DNA of 64,000 nucleotides from Pelobacter sp. UBA6093. GTDB taxonomy: Bacteria > Desulfobacterota > Desulfuromonadia > Desulfuromonadales > Syntrophotaleaceae. A program made the translations under genes and the position numbers. Positions 1 to 8,980 of the stretch are shown here, piece after piece. A model generated the notes under the pieces. That model ran no database searches, was not told the DNA's origin, and saw nothing but the letters and a program-made list of their open reading frames with translations. Location: the NCBI GenBank assembly GCA_002435955.1, contig DIWZ01000011.1, positions 24,820-88,819 on the forward strand, written 5' to 3'. Position 1 is the stretch's first letter. The number at the start of each line of letters is the position of its first letter.

Positions 1-1
1 C

Positions 2-217
2 AGTCATGTCTCCGGTTGTACCCAGGCACGCCCCGTCCAGGGCAGTCACTGGGTACTTAATGGCTACGCAGAGCGCGTATCGACCATCCCCAGCATGCGC
101 GCCTACCTGCGGGATCTGGAGGGTTTCCTGGCGGGAAAACGCGGCATAAAATTTCTCAACGCCAGCCCCAAAGGAGCGGCGATCCTGCACACTACCCCGC
201 TGTCGGAGTTGCCATGA
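2..217 (+). CDS. Maf/DUF115 motility-associated glycosyltransferase, C-terminal fragment
   Basis: The window opens inside this gene; only the last 71 codons are visible, ending in TGA at 215-217. The frame contains 'GSHWVLNGY', then 'PSMRAYLRDLEGFLAG' and 'KFLNASPKGAAI'. This resembles the end of the DUF115 (MptE-like) domain in Maf proteins, where a conserved N-A-S/T-x-x-G-A segment closes the Rossmann-like core. Maf proteins transfer nonulosonic acids onto flagellin in the cytoplasm. The stop overlaps the ATG of the next small gene (ATGA), so the two are probably co-translated. A second complete Maf protein follows at 513. The family call rests on a short segment and on this neighbourhood. 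Confidence 0.6.
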   Translation, partial: SHVSGCTQARPVQGSHWVLNGYAERVSTIPSMRAYLRDLEGFLAGKRGIKFLNASPKGAAILHTTPLSELP

Positions 218-492
218 CCCCGGATATCCGTCTGTCCAGGACTGCCCTTTTGCATGCGGCCGCTGCTTTCCGACTCGGACGTGAGGCCGAAGCCAGTGAA
301 GAACTTGTATCGATTATCGATCACCTGGGACGAAACCTGAGCAGTCTTCCCCAACAAATCCTTGCAGACCTGGCGGCGCTCCTGCAACAAACCTTCGATG
401 CCCAAGCGCGTCAGGACCCCATCGGCGTTGCCGACCTTTTGGAACATGAGCTCTTGCCCAAACTCCTGCCAACTGGCCTGTTAAACGATTAA
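214..492 (+). CDS. Small hypothetical protein between two Maf glycosyltransferase genes
   Basis: A 92-residue acidic, probably all-helical protein with no signal peptide or membrane segment and no motif that I recognise. The ATG overlaps the stop of the upstream Maf gene by four bases and has a GGAG-like ribosome site (about 204-207) in that gene's last codons. It ends 20 bases before the GTG of the next Maf gene. A tight position between two flagellin glycosyltransferases suggests an accessory or chaperone-like role in flagellin modification, but that is inference from location only. Coding is supported by the operon-like overlap and the clear ribosome site. Confidence 0.65.
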   Translation: MTPDIRLSRTALLHAAAAFRLGREAEASEELVSIIDHLGRNLSSLPQQILADLAALLQQTFDAQARQDPIGVADLLEHELLPKLLPTGLLND

Positions 493-512
493 CTGCACGA
501 AAAGAGGCGTTT

Positions 513-3029
513 GTGGACAATCTTGCTACCATCGATCTTGGACCGTTTATCTCCAACGAATTCGGGGATCGCTATTTGTATCCGGTCAATCGCGACACAT
601 TCCGCCGTATCGGTGCCCACGACCGGTACAAAAAACAGTTTGGCGAGGGGCTCTTTACCGAAAAGACCCTGCATATCCTGGTAGGCACAGACTCAGGGCT
701 GCTGCTCAGACATTTGAATGCCACGACCATTCCGGACGCCTCTCGTTATGTATTCATAGAACTCCCCCACGTCATCCAACGCTTGAAACAGGACGGATTA
801 CTGGAGGAGCTTCAGGAAAGAATCACCTGCGTCCCCATCGATCAGCTTAAGCAAACAGCCGATCTGTTCGAATTCCAGAATTACCTCTACACGGAAAAAA
901 TCCTCATCTGGAAATCTCTCGCGGCGGTCGATTCTTTCCTGCCCGATTACGCCGAGTTATATTGGCTGGCCAGGGATTTTATCGATGCATTTGCCTGGCA
1001 GATCAAAGTCCAGTTGGGCAGCCACATCTTTATTGCCCGTCAGTTGGAAAACCTCACGGAAAACCGCGTTTCCGCCGCCTGTCTGAAAAATCTGTTCGTC
1101 GGCAAGACAGCCGTTCTTTTAGCCGGCGGCCCCTCGTTAGATGACCATCTGCCGTGGGTAAAAGAACATCGGGACCATTTGGTGGTGCTGGCGGTCTCCC
1201 GTATCGCACGTCGCCTCAAGGAGGTGGATCTGGTACCGGATATTTTCTTTTCCGTCGATCCCCAGCCGGCCAGTTTCGATGTCAGCAAAGAAATGCTGTT
1301 TTTCGGGGAAAGGACTCTGTTTGTCAACAGTTTCCATGTCGTGCCCCAACTTTTAAGCCAATGGCAAGGTCCGACAGCATTTATCGGCAATCGGTTTCCG
1401 TGGCAGGAAACCTCCACCGAAACCTTTCTCAACGCCCCCGGTCCCACAGTCACCAACGCGGCTTTTTCGACTGCCATGCAGATGGGGTTCGATCAGATCA
1501 TCCTTGCGGGGGTCGATCTCTGTTTCAGCCCGGAAGGGTATTCCCATGCCAAGGGCAGTTACGAACGTCAAGCCGGCCCTCAATTCAACCAGTTCGACGC
1601 CCAAGTTGAAACCAACCAAGGGATAAGAACCTTTACATCCAGGGCCATGGCCGAAGCGATCACCTCGCTGGGACAGCTGGCCGGGGCGGCTTTGCAAAAC
1701 GGTTGCCGCGCCATCAATCCGACTCCCCTGGCGGCCAAAATTCCCCATATCGAACACATGCCCCTGGAAAACATCCGCTTTGCCCCCTTGACCGAAACCG
1801 CATGGGATGAAATCAGACGGGTGCTTCCTGAAGAAGACACGACGATCCGGAAGAACTACTTCAATGCGCTTGCGGCGAAGCTGCGCCTTGCCGAAAAAAA
1901 TGTCATAAAAATCCGGAAGCTGGCCAGAGAAGGGCTTAGATGCAATGAGGGCCTGTTCGGACGCAACGGCATGCAGGCGGATTACAAATATAAAATCCGT
2001 ATGGACAAGGTGGAAAAAGCGCTGAGCCGCCCCCCCGTTGCGGCCTACGCCAATCTTGTCAGAGAAGCGGGATTGCGCCAGTTTGTCAAGATTGCCCGCC
2101 CTGACAGTTCGCAGGAATGGACCGATGAGCAGATCGAGGAAACCGGTCGTATTTACTATCAGGCGTATATGGACAGTGCCGCGCAAATGCTTCAATTCAT
2201 CGCATCGGCCATAAGGCGGGTCGAATTACGGATGGAAGAGGAAAATCCCCGAGCTGATCTGACGCGGCTTGTCGATGCCTGGCGACTCGACGGGGAGGCC
2301 GGACGTGCTTTGCTATGGCTCCGGCGCCATCACCATGGCACCGGGGAAGATGCGGATGCAATGGATCCCCGCCTTGCCGATATCCGCAGGGAGTTCGCGC
2401 TCAGCCTTACAAAAAACGCCGACTATCTCGTGCAAGGCACCAGATACAATGCCGAACCGCAAATGGCGCGGCATCGGGTAAGGATCCTTTTCAAAAACAA
2501 GGACCGCACAGCCTTATCAGGCATACTGCAGGGGCTGGCTGCCTCGCCTCAGAAAAACAACAAACCGATCTTCCATCTGGCGGCCGCTTATCTTGCCGAA
2601 CTCAAGGGGGATTTTGCGGAAGCCTTCGAGGAATATCAAAATGTGCTGGATTCCGCTTCAGAGGAGGTCGCGGAAGACGCACTACTGCGCATCGCCTCCC
2701 TTTCCCTAGCCCTTGATAACCCTCCGAACGCCTTGCTTGCGCTGGAATGTCTGGCGGGATATTCCCCAGTTTATCTCGCGCAATACGCCGATCTGGCAAA
2801 GATGCTCGGCCAGACCAGAACCGCCCTGGATGCCTACGCAAATTACCTGGAACAGTTTCCCGATGATTCGATGGTGCTGCTCAAGGTCGGCCAACTGTAC
2901 CAGCAGCAAGGCCAACACGAATCTGCCCAAACTGTATTCCAGCATATTCTGAATCAGGATCCTGCAAACGAAGCCGCCAGAAAAGCACTGGAGATCTCCG
3001 CCAACCTTCTTGGTCTCCCCTGCGGCTAG
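513..3029 (+). CDS. Maf (DUF115) motility-associated glycosyltransferase with TPR-like C-terminus
   Basis: 838 residues from a GTG start preceded by AAAGAGG at 501-507. The centre (about residues 170-360) is a DUF115 domain with the glycine-rich 'LLAGGPSLDDHLPW' near residue 200, then 'DIFFSVDPQP', 'PTVTNAAFSTAMQMGF' and 'ILAGVDLCFSPEGYSHAKG'. These are typical of the Maf proteins that add pseudaminic or legionaminic acid to flagellin. The last 160 residues hold helical TPR-type repeats ('AAYLAELKGDFAEAFEEY', 'VGQLYQQQGQHESAQTVF'), which could bind flagellin or its chaperone. It lies directly upstream of a nonulosonate biosynthesis block and about 28 kb upstream of flagellins. Which sugar it transfers is not shown by sequence. 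Confidence 0.88.
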   Translation: MDNLATIDLGPFISNEFGDRYLYPVNRDTFRRIGAHDRYKKQFGEGLFTEKTLHILVGTDSGLLLRHLNATTIPDASRYVFIELPHVIQRLKQDGLLEELQERITCVPIDQLKQTADLFEFQNYLYTEKILIWKSLAAVDSFLPDYAELYWLARDFIDAFAWQIKVQLGSHIFIARQLENLTENRVSAACLKNLFVGKTAVLLAGGPSLDDHLPWVKEHRDHLVVLAVSRIARRLKEVDLVPDIFFSVDPQPASFDVSKEMLFFGERTLFVNSFHVVPQLLSQWQGPTAFIGNRFPWQETSTETFLNAPGPTVTNAAFSTAMQMGFDQIILAGVDLCFSPEGYSHAKGSYERQAGPQFNQFDAQVETNQGIRTFTSRAMAEAITSLGQLAGAALQNGCRAINPTPLAAKIPHIEHMPLENIRFAPLTETAWDEIRRVLPEEDTTIRKNYFNALAAKLRLAEKNVIKIRKLAREGLRCNEGLFGRNGMQADYKYKIRMDKVEKALSRPPVAAYANLVREAGLRQFVKIARPDSSQEWTDEQIEETGRIYYQAYMDSAAQMLQFIASAIRRVELRMEEENPRADLTRLVDAWRLDGEAGRALLWLRRHHHGTGEDADAMDPRLADIRREFALSLTKNADYLVQGTRYNAEPQMARHRVRILFKNKDRTALSGILQGLAASPQKNNKPIFHLAAAYLAELKGDFAEAFEEYQNVLDSASEEVAEDALLRIASLSLALDNPPNALLALECLAGYSPVYLAQYADLAKMLGQTRTALDAYANYLEQFPDDSMVLLKVGQLYQQQGQHESAQTVFQHILNQDPANEAARKALEISANLLGLPCG

Positions 3030-3495
3030 GAACATGGTCATGTCGAAATCCGAAATATTATTTATGCGGAAGCACCTTTGTCGTATTTTTGACGGTACAC
3101 TTCCGGGCATATAACTGCAAAAATGCCCCCCATCATCCCTTCCGCACCGCAGTCTGGTATCGGTCCATTCCATGTTCTTTTGGTGCGTGGAAATCAACAA
3201 CCAGGTTTAATCCTTAAATTCAGGTCCGAATAACCTTCAATCTCCGTGGCAGCCATATTTTTGACCAAATTATGCAGAGATGCCCCGCGAATCCATTCCC
3301 CTGCGGTTCGAGGTGCTTCAATCGACGGTTTATGGCGCCAAAATCCCCGTGCAAATCGATACTCGACCCAAAATCATGCCTAAATTCATTCCCCGGCAGG
3401 TACCTGGCCTTTTTTTTGCAAAAGACCCTGGACATCGCAAATATCGCAATAAAACCCGATAAATGACCGCATTACTTTGGCGGGAGGTGAGCCCC
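3030..3495. other. Intergenic region before the pse operon
   Basis: 466 bases without a convincing gene. Short frames here have no ribosome site or family signature. A TTGACG followed 15 bases later by TATAAC (about 3088-3114) is too tightly spaced for a confident sigma-70 promoter. The one good signal is the sigma-54-type element at 3404-3420, listed separately. I see no clear terminator for the Maf gene. Confidence 0.6.
3404..3420 (+). promoter_or_regulatory. Candidate sigma-54 (RpoN) promoter upstream of pseB
   Basis: CTGGCC, a T-run, then TTGCA. The invariant GG (3406-3407) and GC (3418-3419) are separated by exactly 10 bases, as in the consensus TGGCAC-N5-TTGCA. The -12 element is perfect and the -24 element has two mismatches. 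It lies 76 bases before the pseB ATG. RpoN control would fit a flagellar glycosylation operon, but I could not locate an enhancer site. Confidence 0.5.
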
Positions 3496-4566
3496 ATGCT
3501 AAACGGTAAATCGATTCTGGTCACAGGCGGCACCGGATCCTTTGGTCGTGCCTTTACCAGAACGGTACTGGCACGTTACCCCGACATAAAACGACTCGTC
3601 ATTCTTTCCCGCGACGAGCTCAAACAGTTCGAAATGGCCGAGGATTTCCCCCGAGAGCAGTATCCCCAGCTGCGTTTTTTTATCGGCGATGTGCGCGACA
3701 TTCATCGACTTCAGCGGGCCCTGGAAGGGGTCGATATTGTGGTCCACGCTGCGGCCATGAAACAGGTTCCGGCAGCCGAATACAACCCCTTCGAATGTAT
3801 CCAGACCAACGTCCTGGGGGCCCAGAATGTGATCGACGCCTGCTTCGACAACAAGGTCAAACAGGTTGTAGCGCTTTCCACCGACAAGGCTGCCGGTCCG
3901 ATCAACCTCTACGGCGCGACCAAACTCTGTTCCGACAAATTGTTCGTGGCGGCCAACAACATGCGCGGGTCCCGCGATATCCGTCTCTCGGTGGTGCGCT
4001 ACGGCAACGTCATGGGCAGCCGCGGCAGTGTCATCCCGTTCTTTTTAAAGAAAAAGCACGCCGGCGAGCCGATCCCCATTACCGATACCCGCATGACCCG
4101 GTTCAATATCAGCTTGCAGCAAGGGGTCGACATGGTGCTGGACGCCCTCGACCGCATGTGGGGAGGCGAAATATTCGTCCCCAAAATCCCCAGCTACCGC
4201 ATCACCGACGTGGCCAAGGCCATTGCACCGGAGCTCCCCGTGGAGATCGTCGGCATCCGTCCCGGGGAAAAGCTGCACGAGGAAATGATCACCGAAACCG
4301 ACGCATACAACACCGTCGAGTTTGATAACTATTTCGTCATCCTGCCATCGATGCGGCTATGGGATGTGGATGCATTCATGCAGGAATTCAAGGGCCGTCG
4401 CTGTACTGCCGGCTTCAAGTACAACAGCGGTACCAACAGCGACTGGCTGTCTGCAGAACAATTACGCGATCACATCGAAAACTACGCGCGTTCCAAGCCT
4501 CAGGGAACGCAGGGAGATTCTCTGACGTGGACTCAACCTTCATCCCTTATGGCCGCCAGCAGATAG
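3496..4566 (+). CDS. pseB: UDP-N-acetylglucosamine 4,6-dehydratase (inverting)
   Basis: 356 residues. First enzyme of the pseudaminic-acid pathway: dehydrates UDP-GlcNAc at C4/C6 with C5 inversion. The NAD(P)-binding motif TGGTGSFG is at residues 10-17 and the catalytic Y-x-x-x-K is 'YGATK' at residues 139-143. 'HAAAMKQVPAAEYNPFE' and 'RYGNVMGSRGSVIPFF' are characteristic of the PseB/FlaA1 subgroup. I chose the ATG at 3496 because GGGAGGTGAG lies just upstream and the Rossmann strand begins right after it. The end overlaps the next gene, pseC, by 40 bases, so translation is likely coupled. Confidence 0.93.
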   Translation: MLNGKSILVTGGTGSFGRAFTRTVLARYPDIKRLVILSRDELKQFEMAEDFPREQYPQLRFFIGDVRDIHRLQRALEGVDIVVHAAAMKQVPAAEYNPFECIQTNVLGAQNVIDACFDNKVKQVVALSTDKAAGPINLYGATKLCSDKLFVAANNMRGSRDIRLSVVRYGNVMGSRGSVIPFFLKKKHAGEPIPITDTRMTRFNISLQQGVDMVLDALDRMWGGEIFVPKIPSYRITDVAKAIAPELPVEIVGIRPGEKLHEEMITETDAYNTVEFDNYFVILPSMRLWDVDAFMQEFKGRRCTAGFKYNSGTNSDWLSAEQLRDHIENYARSKPQGTQGDSLTWTQPSSLMAASR

Positions 4567-5666
4567 ACTCCGATGATATCGAATCCGTCCTGACCACCCT
4601 GCGCTCCAATTGGCTCACCACGGGTCCGATGGTCGAGGGTTTCGAGGCTGCCCTGGCCCTGGCGGCGGGCGTAAAGCACGCGGTTGTCGTTTGCAACGGC
4701 ACCGCCGCCCTGCATGCGGCCATGCATGCCCTGGACATCGGGGCCGGCGATGAGGTTATCGTCCCGCCCATGACCTTTGCCGCCACCGCCAATGCGGTGC
4801 TTTATCAGGGCGGCACGCCGGTATTCGCCGATGTTGAAGCCGAAACCCTGCTGATCGATCCCAAAGCGGTTGAAGCGCGCATCACTCCCCGCACCAAAGC
4901 CATTGTCGCGGTCGATTACGCCGGTCAACCCTGCGACTACGATGCACTGCGCAAGCTGGCTGATCGCCACAATCTGCGCCTTGTCACGGACGCTTGCCAT
5001 TCCCTCGGCTGTGCCTGGAAAGACAGGCCGTGCGGGTCACAGGCCGATCTGACGGTTTTCAGCTTCCATCCGGTCAAACCGATCACCACCGGCGAAGGCG
5101 GCGGCATCGTCACCGACGACGAGGACCTGGCCCGCCGCATGCGCACGTTCCGCAACCATGGCATCACCTCCGACCATGGGCAACGGGCCAAATCCGGGAG
5201 TTGGCATTACGAGATGGTGGAACTGGGGTTCAACTACCGGCTGACCGATCTGCAATGCGCACTGGGTCTGACCCAACTGAACAAATTGCAACGGTTTATC
5301 GACAGCCGCCGCCAGCTGGCCGCCCTTTACGACGCGGCTTTTGCCCGGGATGCTGCCATCCGGCCCTTGGGGGTTCGTCTCGAAGCGCGCCACGGCTACC
5401 ATCTCTACGTCGTGCGGGTTGCCGAGCGTGATCGCATCTTCCGTCACCTGCGCGAAGCCGGAATCGGTGCCAACGTGCACTACATTCCCGTTCATTACCA
5501 TCCCTACTACCGGCAACGATTCGGCACGGGCGAGGGACTCTGCCCGATCGCCGAGGCGGCTTACGCCGAAATCCTCTCGTTACCGATCTTCCCCGGCTTG
5601 ACCGTCGAGGATCAAACCCGCGTCATTGACACGTTGCGGGAAGCCGTCAGCCTGGAGACATCATGA
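4527..5666 (+). CDS. pseC: UDP-4-amino-4,6-dideoxy-N-acetyl-beta-L-altrosamine transaminase
   Basis: 379 residues from a GTG at 4527 with AGGGAGA at 4511-4517; the frame upstream is only a shadow of pseB. A DegT/DnrJ/EryC1/StrS-fold PLP aminotransferase that aminates C4 of the PseB product, using glutamate. The Schiff-base lysine is in 'HPVKPITTGEGG' (K184), and the N-terminal 'FIPYGRQQIDSDDIESV' is typical of PseC. 'FNYRLTDLQCALGLTQL' is the conserved dimer-interface region. It overlaps pseB by 40 bases, and its stop overlaps the ATG of the following synthase gene. Confidence 0.92.
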   Translation: MDSTFIPYGRQQIDSDDIESVLTTLRSNWLTTGPMVEGFEAALALAAGVKHAVVVCNGTAALHAAMHALDIGAGDEVIVPPMTFAATANAVLYQGGTPVFADVEAETLLIDPKAVEARITPRTKAIVAVDYAGQPCDYDALRKLADRHNLRLVTDACHSLGCAWKDRPCGSQADLTVFSFHPVKPITTGEGGGIVTDDEDLARRMRTFRNHGITSDHGQRAKSGSWHYEMVELGFNYRLTDLQCALGLTQLNKLQRFIDSRRQLAALYDAAFARDAAIRPLGVRLEARHGYHLYVVRVAERDRIFRHLREAGIGANVHYIPVHYHPYYRQRFGTGEGLCPIAEAAYAEILSLPIFPGLTVEDQTRVIDTLREAVSLETS

Positions 5667-6526
5667 CGAAGCCATTATTTATTTCCGAGGTTTCGAGCAA
5701 CCATCACCGCGATCTGCAGCGATGCTTTAAGTTTATCGATCGTTCGGCCGATATAGGGTGCTGGGGGGTAAAGTTTCAGCTCTTTCGCATTGACGAGCTG
5801 TTTGCTCCGGAAATCCTCGCCAACAGTGAAATCCACCGCCAGCGCCGAAACTGGGAACTGCCCGAAGCGTTTATCCCTCAGTTGGCCCGGCGCTGTAGAC
5901 AGCGCGGCATCGCCTTCGGTTGCACACCGTTTCACCTGCAAGCGGTCGAGGTGCTGGCGGCACATGTCGATTTTTTCAAGATCGCCTCCTACGAACTGCT
6001 GTGGACCGATCTTCTGCAAAGCTGTGCAGCGACCGGCAAGCCGGTGATTATTTCTACGGGCATGGCCACCATGGATGAAATTGCAGATGCGGTAACCAGC
6101 CTAAAAAATGCCGGCTGTACAGACCTTACTTTGCTGCACTGCGTTTCAAGCTATCCTTCCCCTGCCGCTGAATGCAACCTGGCGGCCATGGATACCCTGC
6201 GCAATGCCTTCGGCTGCAAGGTCGGCTGGTCGGATCACAGCGTATCGCCGGGGGTGATCAACCGTGCCGTAAATCGCTGGCAGGCTTCCATGATCGAATT
6301 TCATCTCGACCTGGACAGTCAGGGCGAAGAATTTTCGTCCGGCCACTGCTGGCTGCCCGAGCCGATGGAACATGTCATCCGGGATATTGAACTGGGTCTG
6401 TGCGCCGACGGTAACGGGCATAAACATCCGGTTGCAAGCGAATTGCCGGACCGTGAATGGCGGGCCGATCCTTCCGATGGCCTGCGGCCTTTCAAACACG
6501 TGCGAAAAGGATTCGGTCATGCCTGA
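5663..6526 (+). CDS. PseI/NeuB-type nonulosonate synthase lacking the SAF domain
   Basis: 287 residues of the NeuB TIM-barrel family, which condenses phosphoenolpyruvate with a hexosamine-derived aldose to form a nine-carbon acid. Visible signatures are 'FISEVSSNHHRD' at the N-terminus, 'GVKFQLFRIDELFAPE', 'GCTPFHLQAVEVL', 'FFKIASYEL', 'VIISTGMATMDEI' and 'VGWSDHSVSPG' (about residue 187). Classical NeuB/PseI proteins run to about 340-350 residues because of a C-terminal SAF (antifreeze-like) domain over the dimer's active site. Here the protein stops right after the barrel, and the usual 'EKHF' segment reads 'IEFHLDLDSQG'. The substrate may therefore differ from the canonical one. ATGA overlaps join it to both neighbours. 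Confidence 0.8.
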   Translation: MTKPLFISEVSSNHHRDLQRCFKFIDRSADIGCWGVKFQLFRIDELFAPEILANSEIHRQRRNWELPEAFIPQLARRCRQRGIAFGCTPFHLQAVEVLAAHVDFFKIASYELLWTDLLQSCAATGKPVIISTGMATMDEIADAVTSLKNAGCTDLTLLHCVSSYPSPAAECNLAAMDTLRNAFGCKVGWSDHSVSPGVINRAVNRWQASMIEFHLDLDSQGEEFSSGHCWLPEPMEHVIRDIELGLCADGNGHKHPVASELPDREWRADPSDGLRPFKHVRKGFGHA

Positions 6527-7319
6527 CATACAGCAAGCCAGAACCATCCAGGATCTGTTCGGCCTTAAAGGACGGGTTGCGCTGGTCACCGGGGGAACCG
6601 GCAACGGCTACGGATCCCAGGCCGTCCAGGCACTGGCGGAGGCGGGCGCTACGGTTTTCATCACCTCCCGCGACCTGTTCCGGGTGCAGCAAACGGCTGA
6701 AATCTTGCGCGACAAAGGTCTGGATGTTCGCGGTCTGCCCCTCGATTTGGAAAGCGAACAAAGCATTTCCTGCGTCGTCGACACCCTTGTTTCAGAGACT
6801 GGACGCATCGACATCCTGGTCAACAACGCCTGCAGCAATCACTTTGAATCGTTCGAGACCATTTCGCTGAAGGACTGGAACCAGGTGCTGGCAGTCAACA
6901 TGACCGGCACCATGCTGATCTCGCGGGCAATCGCGCCCCACATGCTGAAAAGCGATGGCGGGGTCATGATCAACCTCTCCAGCATTTACGGTGTGGTGGC
7001 ACCCGACCAACGGATCTACGGTGAGAGCGGCACCAACAGTCCATTGGTCTATGGAATGACCAAAGCGGCCCTGATCCAGATGACGCGATACCTGGCAACC
7101 TTCTGGGCGCCCAAAATTCGGGTGAACTGCCTCACCCCCGGAGGCCTGTTCAATAACCAGGATGAGCAATTCATCAGCCAGTATGTCGCCAAAACCCCCC
7201 TGGGACGCATGGCCGGTAACGACGATCTCAAAGGAGCGGTACTATTCCTTGCCTCGGACGCCTCGGCCTGGGTAACCGGGCAGAATCTCGTGGTTGACGG
7301 CGGCTGGACGGCATGGTAG
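6519..7319 (+). CDS. SDR family oxidoreductase in the nonulosonate block
   Basis: 266 residues from the ATG at 6519, overlapping the synthase stop by eight bases. A classical short-chain dehydrogenase: nucleotide motif 'VTGGTGNGYGSQ' near residue 26, 'VNNACSNHFE' (NNAC in place of NNAG), the active-site serine region 'MINLSSIYG', and 'YGMTKAALIQMTRYLA' carrying Y-x-x-x-K. It ends with 'ASAWVTGQNLVVDGGWTAW', the usual SDR C-terminus. This step is not part of the canonical six-enzyme Pse pathway, so it likely oxidises or reduces a hydroxyl or keto group of the nonulosonate or a precursor. The substrate is unknown. Confidence 0.85.
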   Translation: MPDIQQARTIQDLFGLKGRVALVTGGTGNGYGSQAVQALAEAGATVFITSRDLFRVQQTAEILRDKGLDVRGLPLDLESEQSISCVVDTLVSETGRIDILVNNACSNHFESFETISLKDWNQVLAVNMTGTMLISRAIAPHMLKSDGGVMINLSSIYGVVAPDQRIYGESGTNSPLVYGMTKAALIQMTRYLATFWAPKIRVNCLTPGGLFNNQDEQFISQYVAKTPLGRMAGNDDLKGAVLFLASDASAWVTGQNLVVDGGWTAW

Positions 7320-8254
7320 CCGCCATGGAATACCGGGAAATCCCCCGAGCCGGCCTGCGCGTCTCCCGCATCACCCTGGGCACCGTGGAATTGGGCATGG
7401 AATATGGCATCTGTGCCCCCGGCAAAGCCAACCGCCCCCAGACGGCCGAGGCTGAAACCATTATCGGGACCGCGCTGGAAAATGGCATCAATCTTCTGGA
7501 TACGGCCCCGGCCTACGGAGAGAGCGAAGTTTTCCTGGGCAAAGCTCTGCACCGATTGGGTAACCCCGAAATCCATATCGCCACCAAAATCGGCCCTTTT
7601 GGCGACGATGCCATCTGCGCCGATGCGGTGAGGCAGAGCCTGGAACGCAGTCTGCGCAATCTGGGACGCGAGCGCCTCGAGCTGGTACAGATTCATAACG
7701 CAACCGCAAGTCAGCTGTTCGATTCGCCCCTGCTGGAGATTCTGGCACAGGCCCGCGAGCAGGGGAAGATCGGCGCTGTCGGGGCTTCGGTCTATGGCGA
7801 AGAAGTGGCACTGGCATCGTTGAACCATCCGGACATCGCCACCCTGCAGATCGCCTACAATCTTCTGGACCAGCGCATGGCCGACAGGGTGCTACCTGCC
7901 GCCAAAGCATGCGGCATTGCCGTTTTGGGCCGGTCGGTCTTTTTAAAAGGAGCCCTGACCTTGCGCCGCCGATATCTGCCGGAGCGGTTGCACAAGCTCA
8001 AGGATTATGCCGAAACCGCTGCCGACTGGGCAAAGCGCCATGCCCTGACCTTACCCGAGGCGGCCCTGCGCTTTTGTCTGACGGAAGAGGCTCTGTGCTC
8101 GGTGCTGGTCGGAGTTTCGTCGCTGCCGGAGCTGCACACCGCCCTGGCCGTGACCGGTCGTGGCCCGTTGCCGGCCGAGCAACATGCCGAAGCAGGCGGC
8201 CTCGCCGTATCCGAGGAAGAAATTATCGACCCACGCTTCTGGGGAATAAACTGA
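7313..8254 (+). CDS. Aldo/keto reductase in the nonulosonate block
   Basis: 313 residues. Aldo/keto reductase TIM barrel with 'RVSRITLGTVELGMEYG', catalytic Asp/Tyr in 'LLDTAPAYGESE', Lys in 'IHIATKIG' and His in 'LELVQIHN'. The NADPH-binding end is 'CSVLVGVSSLPELHTAL'. The start overlaps the SDR stop by seven bases; an in-frame ATG at 7325 is an alternative. As the second oxidoreductase inserted between the synthase and cytidylyltransferase genes, it is a candidate to reduce a keto group made by the SDR, a pair that could epimerise a carbon. That pairing is inference. Confidence 0.87.
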   Translation: MVAAMEYREIPRAGLRVSRITLGTVELGMEYGICAPGKANRPQTAEAETIIGTALENGINLLDTAPAYGESEVFLGKALHRLGNPEIHIATKIGPFGDDAICADAVRQSLERSLRNLGRERLELVQIHNATASQLFDSPLLEILAQAREQGKIGAVGASVYGEEVALASLNHPDIATLQIAYNLLDQRMADRVLPAAKACGIAVLGRSVFLKGALTLRRRYLPERLHKLKDYAETAADWAKRHALTLPEAALRFCLTEEALCSVLVGVSSLPELHTALAVTGRGPLPAEQHAEAGGLAVSEEEIIDPRFWGIN

Positions 8255-8970
8255 TGCCAAACCCTGTCACCAACACTCCGAAAAAGGTTGTCGCGATCAT
8301 TCAAGCCCGCATGGGATCGAGTCGGTTGCCGGGCAAAATGATGGAACCGATCATGGGGCAACCGCTGATGTATCACATAATCGCCCGTGCTCTGCAAATC
8401 CGCTGCGCCCAGGCGGTCTACCTCGCCACCACCGATCAGCCGATCGACGATCCGCTGGTCGAACTCGCGCAGGACATGGGGTTGAAGGTGGTACGCGGTT
8501 CCGAGGACAACGTCATGCAGCGATTCTTCCTCGCCATCGACGATGCCGACGCCGATTACATCGTTCGCATCTGCGGCGACGCCCCCCTGTTCGATCCCGA
8601 GTTCATCGATGCCAGTACGACCGCCATCATGGCGCTGGATGCGGATTGCATCCGCCCGACCAGCAACGGACCGTCCGCCTATCAGGGCGCCGGCCCCATC
8701 TCGCGCCGTGCGCTGGAATGGTCGAGTAAGGTTGCGCCCGACGATCCACGCACCTACGAACACGTTACTGCTTACGCTTACGATCACATGGACGAACTTA
8801 AAACCGTGCCGTTCGATATCGCGCCGGCCTTTCTGGGGGAGTATAAGCTGTCCATCGATACCGCGGCGGATCTTGAATTCTTCCGTACCCTGTATGCGCA
8901 TTTATACAAGCCCGGGCACATCGTTTCCCTGGAAGAAGCGTTGCAGTATTTAAAAAATCAAAACCGGTAA
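8254..8970 (+). CDS. SpsF/NeuA-like cytidylyltransferase (probable CMP-nonulosonate synthase)
   Basis: 238 residues from an ATG overlapping the aldo/keto reductase stop by one base. Nucleotidyltransferase fold with the N-terminal CTP-binding signature 'VVAIIQARMGSSRLPGK' at about residues 11-27, followed by 'YLATTDQPIDDPL' and the metal-binding 'RICGDAPLFDPEFID'. The SpsF/NeuA family activates acidic sugars as CMP esters, so this is the candidate for the PseF step, giving the CMP-sugar donor for the Maf transferase. It belongs to the SpsF branch and not to classical PseF, and the exact sugar cannot be read from sequence. Confidence 0.85.
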   Translation: MPNPVTNTPKKVVAIIQARMGSSRLPGKMMEPIMGQPLMYHIIARALQIRCAQAVYLATTDQPIDDPLVELAQDMGLKVVRGSEDNVMQRFFLAIDDADADYIVRICGDAPLFDPEFIDASTTAIMALDADCIRPTSNGPSAYQGAGPISRRALEWSSKVAPDDPRTYEHVTAYAYDHMDELKTVPFDIAPAFLGEYKLSIDTAADLEFFRTLYAHLYKPGHIVSLEEALQYLKNQNR

Positions 8971-8980
8971 CGGCGGTCTG

